Assembly: GCA_021816505.1 (NCBI GenBank)
Contig: JAKAXS010000018.1
Coordinates: 1 to 15,020 of the forward strand
DNA length: 15,020 nt
Direction of reading: 5' to 3'
DNA from: Pseudomonadota bacterium
GTDB taxonomy: Bacteria > Pseudomonadota > Alphaproteobacteria > Rhizobiales > Hyphomicrobiaceae
The translations under genes were made by a program, and so were the position numbers. This document shows, piece by piece, positions 1-7,907 of this stretch. How positions within the stretch are numbered: the first letter of the stretch is position 1; the number at the start of each line of letters is the position of its first letter. The notes beneath the pieces were generated by a model. The model had not been told where the DNA came from. It did no database searches and saw only the letters and a list, made by a program, of their open reading frames with translations.

Positions 1-105
1 AATACGAGGCGTTTATATTCCTGTTTTAACGGATTGTTCCGCATGCGTCGTTCAAGGTGCAAAATTAATATAGGGCGTATTCGGTAAGTTTGAGTGGAGA
101 GCAAA
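1..105 (+). other. AT-richer leader upstream of first adhesin gene
   Basis: This short stretch is clearly richer in A and T than the genes around it, for example around 11-30 and 61-75. It has no credible reading frame of its own. It probably carries the promoter of the adhesin pair, but I could not find a -35/-10 pair with normal spacing. TTGTTC at 34-39 and TAATAT near 67-72 are too far apart. The promoter is therefore inferred from position only. Confidence 0.4.
96..101 (+). promoter_or_regulatory. Shine-Dalgarno site that sets the start of the first adhesin
   Basis: GGAGAG lies just before the ATG at 106, with GGAG ending 6 bases upstream. An in-frame GTG at 94 overlaps this site and has no comparable site of its own, so ATG 106 is the better start. 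Confidence 0.7.
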
Positions 106-3100
106 ATGGAATTGGAAACTGGCCTTCGCGCCGATGGTCTTGACCAGATTGCATCTTCACCTGCCGACGAAAGCATCGACGAGGAGTTGAGGCGAAATCT
201 CGCCCGCGCCGGGACCGCCCCGGTTGCGGCCGACGCTAGTCAGCGCAGCGAGTCGGTCTTGTCGAACGTCATGATCCTGAGCGGCGATGACGATGTGCAT
301 GCCGTGCCCGGCCATCGCCTGGCCGGCAGCGTTGCCGACGATGGCGCGACCGCCGGGCTGCGGTCTCACTCCCAGGAGACTGCTTCAAGTTCGGCTGTCG
401 GCGACGATCCATTGTCTGCGCACGATTCCGCTACATTTGGTGCGGCCGCGCACACTTTAGGATCTGGCGCCGTGTCGTCCGCGATCGGGCATGAGTTTGC
501 CGCGTCTCGGGTCGGCCCTTCGAGCACCAATCCGCAATTGTTCAACGATGCAGGCGCCCAGCCGGGTGGCCCAATAGAGGCCAGCCGCGAGACTGCGCAG
601 CCCTCCTGGCGTCCCGTTCAAACGGACGTGGCGGCCGAGGCGACCCAAACGACCGAACCGCCCGCGCCGGCCGTTGCCGCGCCGGCGAATGACGCTCCCG
701 TCATCGCGCCGGAGGGCGTGGCGACGGTTGCCGAGAACGCCACGGGTGTCGTCTACACGGCCAAAGCCAGCGACCGCGAGGGCGACGCGCTCACATACTC
801 CCTATCGGGACCGGACGCCGATCTGTTCGTCATCAACGCCGAGACAGGCGCGGTTTCGTTCAAGGACCCGGCCGACTACGAGCGGGCCAAGGACGCCGGA
901 GCCGACAACGTCTACGACGTGAAGGTCACAGCGTCGGACGGCACCAACTCCGCGACGCAGGACGTGCGGATCTCCGTCACCGACAGCAACGAAGGCCCGT
1001 CGATCACGTCGGGCTCGACGGCTTCCGTCGCTGAGAACTCGGCCGGCGTGGTCTATACGGCATCGGCAACCGATCCGGATGCGGGCGCGACGCTGACGTA
1101 CTCGCTGTCCGGCGCGGACGCCGCGCTGTTCAACATCGATGCGCAGACGGGCCAGGTCTCGTTCAAGGACCCGGCCGACTATGAGCGGGCCAAGGACGCC
1201 GGCGCCGACAATGTCTACGACGTGAAGGTCACGGCGTCGGACGGCACCAACTCCACGACGCAGGACGTGCAGATCGCCGTCACCAAAAGCAACGAAGGCC
1301 CGTCGATGACGTCGGGCACGACGGCGTCGGTCGCCGAGAACTCAACTGGCGTCGTCTATACGGCATCGGCAACCGATCCGGACGCGGGCACGACGCTCAC
1401 GTATTCGCTATCGGGTGCGGACGCGGCGCTATTCAACATCGACGCGCAGACGGGCCAGGTCTCGTTCAAGGATCCGGCCGACTACGAGCGGGCCAAGGAC
1501 GCCGGCGCCGACAACATCTACGACGTGAAGGTCACGGCGTCGGACGGCACCAACTCCGCGACGCAGGACGTGCAGATCGCCGTCACCAACAGCAACGAAG
1601 GTCCGTCGATCACGTCGGGCTCGACGGCTTCCGTCGCCGAGAACTCAAGTGGCGTCGTCTATACGGCATCGGCGACCGATCAGGATGCAGGCGCGACGAT
1701 TTCGTACTCGCTGTCTGGGACCGACGCGACGTTATTCAACATCGACGCGAAGACCGGCGCCGTAACGTTCAAGAACACGCCTGACTACGAGAACGCCAAA
1801 GATGCCGGTGGCGATAACGTCTATGACGTGAAGGTTACGGCTTCGGACGGAACGAACACCACCACGCAGGACGTGGCGATTTCCGTCACGAACTTGAACG
1901 AGGGCCCGCTTCTGTCCGTTAGCGGCGGTTCAGTTGTCGACGTTATTTCGGTCAGCGAGTTTGAGGCGGGTGCAGCAGCCGGTGGATGGAAAGACGTCCT
2001 TCGACCGACTTTCGATGGGTGGACGCAAAAGACAGAGTCTGGCTTCCAGATGGTGGGCCAGAATCTGTACACCACCAACAATGCTGGGCATGGAAACGCT
2101 GTCGACCTTGCGTTCGGCGGGGCAGATCAAACGATCTTCCGCGACTTTGAAGGGCTGCAGCCCAATGAAACATACACTTTCACGCTGCGCGCTTCGAGCG
2201 GTGGCAGAGATGGTACAGGGGAAATAGATGAGAACGGCATAGCCGTAACGATCAACGGCGAAACTTCGGCCGTACCGCCCGCAGCCCTTGTGACCGCGTA
2301 TCAGACATTTACGTTCGAATTCAAAGCTGACGCGAACGGCAATGCCCGAATCGAGGTGGCCGGCACGGATGCAAGCGCTGACCTTCATGCGGCCTTCATC
2401 GACAGCCTTACCGTTATAAAAGGGACGACGCCGAGTTACTCTCCGGTTCTCGAAGGCGCCGCGAACGGGACGGTGGTCGGAACAGCATCTGCCGCCGATC
2501 CCGATTCTAACGAGGCATTCACATTCACGCTGGTGGACAATGCCGGTGGCCGCTTCGCGATCGACGCGACGACGGGAACGATCACTGTCGCCGACGGTTC
2601 GAAGCTCGACTATGAAGCGTCTGCTTCCCACAACATCAAAGTCAAGGTGACGGACTCGGGTGGGCTCAGCAGCGAGAAGACCGTTACGGTCGCGATTGCA
2701 GATAAACCACCTGTGTTTGCCGGAAACGGTGTGGTTTCGGTTGCCGAGAACAGGACCGGGACAGTCTACACTGCGGGCGCGGCCGATGGGGATGTCGGTA
2801 GCAAAATCACCTACACGTTGTCGGGCGCGGATGCGGCTCTCTTCAACATCAACGCCAATACGGGTGCTATCTCCTTCAAGAAAGCAGCGGACTACGAGAA
2901 CGCCCAGGATGTCGGTCGTGACAACGTCTACGACGTCCAGGTGACGGCATCGAACCGGACATCGGCCACGACCCAGGACGTCCAGATCACCGTCACGAAC
3001 GTGACGGAGGCTGGCGATGCGCCCAATCGTTACGGACAGGCAGGCAATGATACGCTGACGGGCGACTCCGGTAACAATGCACTCTTCGGCGGGGCCGGAA

Positions 3101-3873
3101 ACGATACGCTAATCGGGATGGCAGGCGCCGATCGCCTCAGCGGCGGTGTTGGCAGCGACACGGCAAGCTACGCGGGCTCCAACGCGGGCGTCGACGTCAA
3201 TCTCCAGACGGGCGCGGCCAGCGGCGGGCACGCGACGGGCGACACGTTCGAAAGCATCGAGAACCTCACCGGCTCGTCGCACAACGACACACTGACAGGT
3301 AACGCGGCCGACAACGTTCTGCAGGGCGGTGCAGGTGCGGACACCCTCAACGGCGGACTTGGCAATGATACCGCCAGCTATGCCGGCGCGGCCTCAGGCG
3401 TGACCGCAAATCTGAGTGACAGCTCAGCGAACACCGGCGACGCGGCGGGTGACATCTACAGCAGCATGGAGAATCTCACCGGCTCCAGCTTCGCCGACAC
3501 GCTGTCCGGCGACAGCGGCAGCAATGTCATTTCCGGCGGAGCGGGCAATGACACGCTCAGCGGCGGTGGCGGCAACGACACGCTTTATGGCGACGCAGGT
3601 GCCGATCTCTTCATCATGAGCGCCGGTCATGGCGTCGATACGGTCACCGGTGGCGCGGGCGGCGGCTGGATCGACGCGATCGAATTGCGCGACGCATCGG
3701 GCGGCTCCTATTCCGGCGATTTCCCAGGCGATTGGACGATGGTGCTGACGTCGGGCGAGGTGACGGGCACCGACGGCGATGCGTTCAACCTGTCCGCCGA
3801 CGCGGCAGGCTTCATCGAGAACGCCGACGGCACGCGCGTCAACTTCTCGGAAATCGAACAGATCCGCTGGTAA
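106..3873 (+). CDS. Large RTX/cadherin-repeat type I secreted adhesin-like protein (paralogue 1)
   Basis: The product is 1255 aa, probably a secreted surface or matrix adhesin. Layout: residues 1-195 are an Ala/Ser/Asp-rich, low-complexity leader without a signal peptide, with VLSNVMIL at 51-58. Four cadherin-like repeats of exactly 101 aa follow (196-599), typified by SVAEN, DPDAG, TYSLSGADAALF and YDVKVTASDGT. Residues 600-773 form a jelly-roll-like domain. Two more cadherin-like units lie at about 774-974. From 975 come RTX nonapeptides (GGAGNDTL type) in three blocks joined by ENLTGSS linkers. The C-terminus ends in NFSEIEQIRW, like type I secretion target domains. In known relatives, RTX repeats fold on Ca2+ outside the cell and the C-terminus is read by an ABC/MFP/OMP exporter. 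No exporter gene is in the window. The gene lies 31 nt before its paralogue with no terminator seen between, so co-transcription is likely. The ligand is unknown. Confidence 0.88.
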   Translation: MELETGLRADGLDQIASSPADESIDEELRRNLARAGTAPVAADASQRSESVLSNVMILSGDDDVHAVPGHRLAGSVADDGATAGLRSHSQETASSSAVGDDPLSAHDSATFGAAAHTLGSGAVSSAIGHEFAASRVGPSSTNPQLFNDAGAQPGGPIEASRETAQPSWRPVQTDVAAEATQTTEPPAPAVAAPANDAPVIAPEGVATVAENATGVVYTAKASDREGDALTYSLSGPDADLFVINAETGAVSFKDPADYERAKDAGADNVYDVKVTASDGTNSATQDVRISVTDSNEGPSITSGSTASVAENSAGVVYTASATDPDAGATLTYSLSGADAALFNIDAQTGQVSFKDPADYERAKDAGADNVYDVKVTASDGTNSTTQDVQIAVTKSNEGPSMTSGTTASVAENSTGVVYTASATDPDAGTTLTYSLSGADAALFNIDAQTGQVSFKDPADYERAKDAGADNIYDVKVTASDGTNSATQDVQIAVTNSNEGPSITSGSTASVAENSSGVVYTASATDQDAGATISYSLSGTDATLFNIDAKTGAVTFKNTPDYENAKDAGGDNVYDVKVTASDGTNTTTQDVAISVTNLNEGPLLSVSGGSVVDVISVSEFEAGAAAGGWKDVLRPTFDGWTQKTESGFQMVGQNLYTTNNAGHGNAVDLAFGGADQTIFRDFEGLQPNETYTFTLRASSGGRDGTGEIDENGIAVTINGETSAVPPAALVTAYQTFTFEFKADANGNARIEVAGTDASADLHAAFIDSLTVIKGTTPSYSPVLEGAANGTVVGTASAADPDSNEAFTFTLVDNAGGRFAIDATTGTITVADGSKLDYEASASHNIKVKVTDSGGLSSEKTVTVAIADKPPVFAGNGVVSVAENRTGTVYTAGAADGDVGSKITYTLSGADAALFNINANTGAISFKKAADYENAQDVGRDNVYDVQVTASNRTSATTQDVQITVTNVTEAGDAPNRYGQAGNDTLTGDSGNNALFGGAGNDTLIGMAGADRLSGGVGSDTASYAGSNAGVDVNLQTGAASGGHATGDTFESIENLTGSSHNDTLTGNAADNVLQGGAGADTLNGGLGNDTASYAGAASGVTANLSDSSANTGDAAGDIYSSMENLTGSSFADTLSGDSGSNVISGGAGNDTLSGGGGNDTLYGDAGADLFIMSAGHGVDTVTGGAGGGWIDAIELRDASGGSYSGDFPGDWTMVLTSGEVTGTDGDAFNLSADAAGFIENADGTRVNFSEIEQIRW
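691..1902 (+). repeat. Four tandem 303-bp cadherin-like repeats
   Basis: Units begin at 691, 994, 1297 and 1600. The codon for the Asp of the (A/P)DYE motif falls at 874, 1177, 1480 and 1783, exactly 303 bp apart. Units 2 and 3 encode proteins identical at 94 of 101 positions, and the second halves of units 1-3 are nearly identical as DNA. Unit 4 is more diverged. This points to recent duplication or ongoing homogenisation. Confidence 0.9.
3028..3669 (+). repeat. RTX nonapeptide (GGxGxDxLx) calcium-binding region of paralogue 1
   Basis: There are three clusters of glycine/aspartate nonapeptides, such as GGAGNDTLI, GGAGADTLN and GGGGNDTLY. They are separated by linkers with DTFESIENLTGSS and IYSSMENLTGSS. 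This is the classic parallel beta-roll signature of type I secreted proteins. The exact edges are approximate. Confidence 0.88.
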
Positions 3874-3904
3874 CACGGCTCGTTGACGACGGCACGGATA
3901 CACG

Positions 3905-6900
3905 ATGGTTGTTAAATCAGAGTCTGCGAATCCGGAACTGGATCGCATCAGAGCATCTTCGCTTGTCGGCGATCCGGCAGAAGGAGAGGCCGGGCGGCCC
4001 TACATCCGCGGCAATCAGGCACGGCTGGCGGCTGATCCCAACCAGCGTCACGAGACCGTTCTTTCGAACGTGATGATCCTGCCGGATGAGCTGGATCCGA
4101 AGGGCGATGCTGCCGACGACGCCACCTCCATCAGCGCTGAAGGCGATGGTGCGGTATCGCGATCGGATCATTTGGAAGGTGCAGCACCGGCGACAATCGT
4201 TCCGGCTAGTTCCCGGGCCGAAGGCGGACGCGTACCATCTGGCGCGACAAATCCTGAGTCTGCCGGGCAAGCCGCCGTTGCCGCTGCAGATCCGATCGGT
4301 ATCCAGGCTTTGGAGCCGGGCACTGTGGGGGATGCCCGCAGATTGGGATCCGGTGCCGCAGCGCCAGAAGTGGATGCTCCGGACATGGGGTTTGCGATCG
4401 GGCCGATCGTTCCAAGCTCGGGTTCGATGTCTCGGTCCGGCGGTCAGCCGGACAATGTGTCAGCGCTTCCTGTCGACGAAACGAGTTCATCAAGCGCTCA
4501 GCTTGCAGTGCAGCCGCCCAGCGGTACCCATACTCCCGAAGCGGAGCCCGTCACTTCATCGTTGACGATCACTTCGGCTGGCGCGGTGTCTGTCGCGGAG
4601 AACTCGGCTGGAACCGTCCACTCCGTTATCGCGACCAGTCCGGATGCGAGCACCGCGCTGACTTATTCGTTGTCGGGGACTGATGCGGCTTTGTTCGACA
4701 TCGACGCGAACACGGGTGCGATCTCGTTCAAAGCTCCGGCCGACTTCGAGGATGCGCGAGATGCCGGCGGCAACAACGTCTACGACGTGAAAGTCACCGT
4801 ATCTGACGGTGCCAGCACTGCAACGCAGGACGTTGCGATCACCGTCGCGAACCAGAACGAAGGACCGACAATCACGTCGGGGGCGGCGGTTTCGGTCGCG
4901 GAGAACAGCAGTGGCACCGTGTACACGGCAGCGGCAACCGACCCAGACGCAGGCACCACGCTGACGTATGCCTTGTCCGGCGCCGATGCGGCGCTGTTCG
5001 ACATCGACGCGCAGACAGGCGCCGTCTCGTTCAAATCCTCGCCCGATGCTGAGGATGCACGCGATGCCGGCGGCGACAATGTTTACGACGTGAAGGTGAT
5101 CGCCTCCGACGGCACCAACACCGCGACGAAGGACGTGGCGATCTCAGTCACCGGCGTCAACGAGACCGGGCCAAGCCTGTCCTTCAACGGCGGGGCCATC
5201 GTCAACGTCATCTCCGTCAGTGATTTCGAGCACGGCGTTGCGCCAACAGCGGCCGTGTCGGCAGGACTGACGCTTGACGGGTGGTCGATCAAGGTCGGCA
5301 CGACGTTCCAAGTGCTGGGAGAATCGCAAGTCAGAATTGGCAGCAACGGAGCCTACGGCAACAGCGTCGATATTGCCTATGACGGCATGGATCAAACGAT
5401 CCAGCGGGATTTCAGCGGACTGGAGCCAAACGCGACATACGTCTTCACGCTCCGTGCCTCCAGCGGAGGATCGGATGGTACGGCGAAATACGATGACAAC
5501 GGGATCGCCGTTACGATCAATGGCGTGACGTCAACGATTCCGCCCGCGAATCTGATCCGCGGTTTCCAGACATTCACGATCGAATTCCAAACGGACGCCA
5601 ACGGCAAGGCGCATATCGAGGTGGCGGGCACCGATCCGACGTCCGACGGCGAGGGCGCCGTGATCGATACGTTCAAGATCCTCAAGGGCACGGCGTCGGA
5701 TTTCTCGCCGGTACTGGAAGGTGCGGCCACCGGAACGGTGGTGGGCACAGCGGTAGCCGTCGATCTCGACGTCAACGACAGCTTTACGTATGCCCTGACG
5801 GACGATGCCGGGGGCCGCTTCGCCATCGATCCGGCAACAGGCGTCATCACTGTTGCCGATGGATCGAAGCTCGACTTCGAGACCTCCGCTTTTCACGACA
5901 TCAAAGTAAGGGTCACCGACTCCGGTGGACTGAGCAGCGAGTCGACCGTAACAGTGGCAATCGCGGACCAACTTCCGGTCTTCGTTGGAAGCCATGCGCT
6001 GTCGGTCGCCGAGAACACGACAGGCGCGTTCTTCACCCCCAGCGTAAGCGACGGCGCTGGCAGCACCGTGCAGCTTTATTCCCTTTCGGGCGCCGATGCC
6101 GCGCTTTTCAACATCGATGCGGCAACCGGGGCGATCAGGTTCAAATCGACGCCGAATTTCGAGATGACAACGGATGTCGGCCGCGACCACGTCTACGACG
6201 TGACGCTGTCGGCGCGCAACGCCACCGGAGTTACGACGCAAGATTTCCAGATCACGTTGACGAACGTGGTCGAAGCAAATGAAGTCGCCAGCCGTTACGG
6301 CGGCGACGGCGACGACGTTCTTATCGGAGATGCCGGAAAGAGCGACCTCTTCGGCGGCGCTGGCAACGACATCCTCATCGGCCTTGCCGGTGCAGATCTT
6401 CTCAGCGGAGGCACCGGAAACGACACGGCGAGTTACGCCGGCTCCAATGCGGCGGTGAACGTCCTGTTGGGTGGCACGTCGACGGGCGGACACGCTGCCG
6501 GCGACACGTTTCAAAGCATCGAAAATCTGATCGGTTCGTCTTTCGGCGACGTGCTGAAGGGTGACGGCGGAGACAATATCATCGAAGGCGGCGGTGGTGG
6601 CGATGCGATCAGCGGCGGTCCGGGCAGCGATACGGCGAGCTATGCCGGTGCCGCTACCGGCGTCTTTGCTGATTTATCGAGACGACAATTGAACACCGGC
6701 GATGCCGCCGGCGACGTTTACAGCAGCGTCGAGAACGTCCTAGGTTCGGCGTTCGACGACACGCTGGGCGGCAATGCCTTGGACAACGTGCTAACCGGCG
6801 GCGCGGGCAACGACCAGCTTATGGGTTACGCCGGTAATGACACGCTTTACGGCGACGCGGGCGCCGACCTTTTCATCATGAACGTCGGCGCCGGTGTCGA

Positions 6901-7135
6901 CACGGTGTTCGGCGGTGCGGGCGGCGGCTGGATCGACGTGATCGCGCTGCGCGATAGTGTGAACGTCACGTACGATGGCGGCTTCCCGGGAGACTGGACG
7001 ATGGTGCTGACCTCGGGCCAGGTGATCGGCACCGAGGCGGAAGCGTTCAACCTATCGGCCGACGCCGCAGGCTACCTCGAGAATACCGACGGCACCCGCG
7101 TCAACTTCTCGGAAATCGAGCAGATCCGCTGGTAA
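3905..7135 (+). CDS. Large RTX/cadherin-repeat type I secreted adhesin-like protein (paralogue 2)
   Basis: The product is 1076 aa with the same architecture as the upstream gene but two fewer repeats. The acidic, disordered leader (1-218) has VLSNVMIL at 52-59. Two 101-aa cadherin-like repeats occupy 219-420. The jelly-roll-like domain is at about 422-595. Two more cadherin-like units run to about 796, and RTX nonapeptides start at 797. The C-terminus again ends NFSEIEQIRW. There is no signal peptide, which fits type I export. The start is ATG 3905. It keeps the leader motif at the same distance from the N-terminus as in paralogue 1, but its ribosome binding site is weak (only GGA in the spacer), so translation may depend on coupling to the gene 31 nt upstream. 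The role is probably adhesion or matrix formation. The binding partner cannot be told from sequence. Confidence 0.88.
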   Translation: MVVKSESANPELDRIRASSLVGDPAEGEAGRPYIRGNQARLAADPNQRHETVLSNVMILPDELDPKGDAADDATSISAEGDGAVSRSDHLEGAAPATIVPASSRAEGGRVPSGATNPESAGQAAVAAADPIGIQALEPGTVGDARRLGSGAAAPEVDAPDMGFAIGPIVPSSGSMSRSGGQPDNVSALPVDETSSSSAQLAVQPPSGTHTPEAEPVTSSLTITSAGAVSVAENSAGTVHSVIATSPDASTALTYSLSGTDAALFDIDANTGAISFKAPADFEDARDAGGNNVYDVKVTVSDGASTATQDVAITVANQNEGPTITSGAAVSVAENSSGTVYTAAATDPDAGTTLTYALSGADAALFDIDAQTGAVSFKSSPDAEDARDAGGDNVYDVKVIASDGTNTATKDVAISVTGVNETGPSLSFNGGAIVNVISVSDFEHGVAPTAAVSAGLTLDGWSIKVGTTFQVLGESQVRIGSNGAYGNSVDIAYDGMDQTIQRDFSGLEPNATYVFTLRASSGGSDGTAKYDDNGIAVTINGVTSTIPPANLIRGFQTFTIEFQTDANGKAHIEVAGTDPTSDGEGAVIDTFKILKGTASDFSPVLEGAATGTVVGTAVAVDLDVNDSFTYALTDDAGGRFAIDPATGVITVADGSKLDFETSAFHDIKVRVTDSGGLSSESTVTVAIADQLPVFVGSHALSVAENTTGAFFTPSVSDGAGSTVQLYSLSGADAALFNIDAATGAIRFKSTPNFEMTTDVGRDHVYDVTLSARNATGVTTQDFQITLTNVVEANEVASRYGGDGDDVLIGDAGKSDLFGGAGNDILIGLAGADLLSGGTGNDTASYAGSNAAVNVLLGGTSTGGHAAGDTFQSIENLIGSSFGDVLKGDGGDNIIEGGGGGDAISGGPGSDTASYAGAATGVFADLSRRQLNTGDAAGDVYSSVENVLGSAFDDTLGGNALDNVLTGGAGNDQLMGYAGNDTLYGDAGADLFIMNVGAGVDTVFGGAGGGWIDVIALRDSVNVTYDGGFPGDWTMVLTSGQVIGTEAEAFNLSADAAGYLENTDGTRVNFSEIEQIRW
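4559..5164 (+). repeat. Two tandem 303-bp cadherin-like repeats in paralogue 2
   Basis: Units start at 4559 and 4862. Equivalent Asp codons sit at 4742 and 5045, again 303 bp apart. The two units are clearly more diverged from each other than units 1-3 of the upstream gene are, at both protein and DNA level. Confidence 0.85.
6293..6931 (+). repeat. RTX nonapeptide calcium-binding region of paralogue 2
   Basis: The nonapeptides include GGDGDDVLI, GGAGNDILI, GGAGNDQLM and GYAGNDTLY. They form three clusters with linkers of the form DTFQSIENLIGSS, matching the layout of the first paralogue. The edges are approximate. Confidence 0.87.
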
Positions 7136-7161
7136 CCGGGCGGCTGGTTGCGCCACACGAA

Positions 7162-7197
7162 TGACATTAACTGCCATGATGATGGCAGTTAATGTCA
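7162..7197. promoter_or_regulatory. Perfect 36-bp palindrome over the TetR-family start codon (probable operator)
   Basis: TGACATTAACTGCCAT (7162-7177) and its exact reverse complement (7182-7197) are separated by GATG. The ATG of the regulator gene, at 7192-7194, is inside the right arm. TetR-family repressors usually bind palindromes next to their own gene, so autoregulation is likely. No U-run follows on either strand and the stem is AT-rich, so an intrinsic terminator is less likely. In a read-through transcript the hairpin would also bury the start codon. Confidence 0.75.
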
Positions 7198-7836
7198 GAA
7201 AAGCCAAACGATCGTATCGACGCCATCCAACTCGCGGTCTCCCGCCACGCAGCGCGTCTGATCCTGGACCAGGGCTTCGCGGCGACCAGCGGGGGGCAAA
7301 TCGCTAAAGCGGCCGGCATCTCCGAGCGGACGCTCTGGCGGTATTTCCGCAATAAGGAGAGCTGCCTCGCACCGCTTTTCGCGCGCTCTTGGCAGCGCTT
7401 CGCCGAGGACCTGCGGCAATGGCCGCGCAGTGTCTCACTCGAGGAGCACCTTGCGGATTGCTTCGATCTGAAAAACCAGTCGGCTGAGCAGATTGCCGAC
7501 TCGGTTCTGATCGTCAGGCTCATCGCGGCATTCCCGGACGAGCCGGATCTCCGCTCGACCTGGCTGATGTCCTATCACGACGGTGAAGCGTCTTTGATGG
7601 CCATCATCGGCGACCGCCTCGATCGCTCGCACAATGACTTCGATGTCCGACTTTGCGCCGCCGCCGTCATGGCCGCCGTGCGGACCATCGATGAGACCGT
7701 GAGCCTGGCGGCCGTGCGCCATCGTCAAACGTTCACGACCGCCGAGGTGGTCACGCGCATGTCGCGGGCCATCCGGGCGGTCAGCAACTTGCCGTTCTGT
7801 GATGCGGTTCAGCCCAATCCGTTCGGCGACACGTAG
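7192..7836 (+). CDS. TetR/AcrR-family transcriptional regulator
   Basis: The product is 214 aa, a typical TetR length. The N-terminal DNA-binding domain is clear. A helix at 9-27 is followed by GF.ATSGGQIAKAAGISER and TLWRYFRNKE (28-56), a helix-turn-helix plus the conserved aromatic-Tyr-Phe...Lys-Glu end. The remaining residues are a helical, ligand-binding type domain that I cannot tie to a ligand. The start is constrained: an in-frame TGA at 7180 leaves ATG 7192 as the first Met. It has no Shine-Dalgarno site, since its upstream bases are the palindrome arm, so the transcript may be leaderless or poorly translated. It runs in the same direction as the prolyl oligopeptidase that starts 71 nt later, and probably represses itself and that gene. 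Confidence 0.88.
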   Translation: MSEKPNDRIDAIQLAVSRHAARLILDQGFAATSGGQIAKAAGISERTLWRYFRNKESCLAPLFARSWQRFAEDLRQWPRSVSLEEHLADCFDLKNQSAEQIADSVLIVRLIAAFPDEPDLRSTWLMSYHDGEASLMAIIGDRLDRSHNDFDVRLCAAAVMAAVRTIDETVSLAAVRHRQTFTTAEVVTRMSRAIRAVSNLPFCDAVQPNPFGDT

Positions 7837-7895
7837 GCGGATAGCGATCGCCAATCCTCATGAGCATGAGACCGACCGAGGTCTCGCAACGAACC

Positions 7896-7901
7896 AGGAA
7901 G
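7896..7901 (+). promoter_or_regulatory. Shine-Dalgarno site that sets the start of the prolyl oligopeptidase
   Basis: AGGAAG lies 6 bases before ATG 7908. The upstream in-frame ATGs at 7860 and 7866 have no such site, and the 16 residues they would add do not look like the family N-terminus. Confidence 0.75.
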
Positions 7902-7907
7902 AAACCC

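Noticed and set aside
691..1902. CRISPR-like or satellite repeat array
   Set aside because: The 303-bp units are coding, in frame, and contiguous without spacers. They are protein domain repeats.
1930..2631. Open frame of 233 codons on the minus strand inside the first adhesin gene
   Set aside because: It has no domain likeness, and the opposite strand encodes the jelly-roll domain conserved between paralogues.
5531..6514. Open frame of 327 codons on the minus strand inside the second adhesin gene
   Set aside because: It mirrors the repeat-coding strand, has Arg/Val-rich low-quality sequence and lies fully inside a well-supported gene.
7162..7197. Palindrome as the terminator of the adhesin operon
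   Set aside because: It has no T-run on either side, an AT-rich stem, and it overlaps the start codon of the next gene. An operator explains it better, though both roles cannot be fully excluded.
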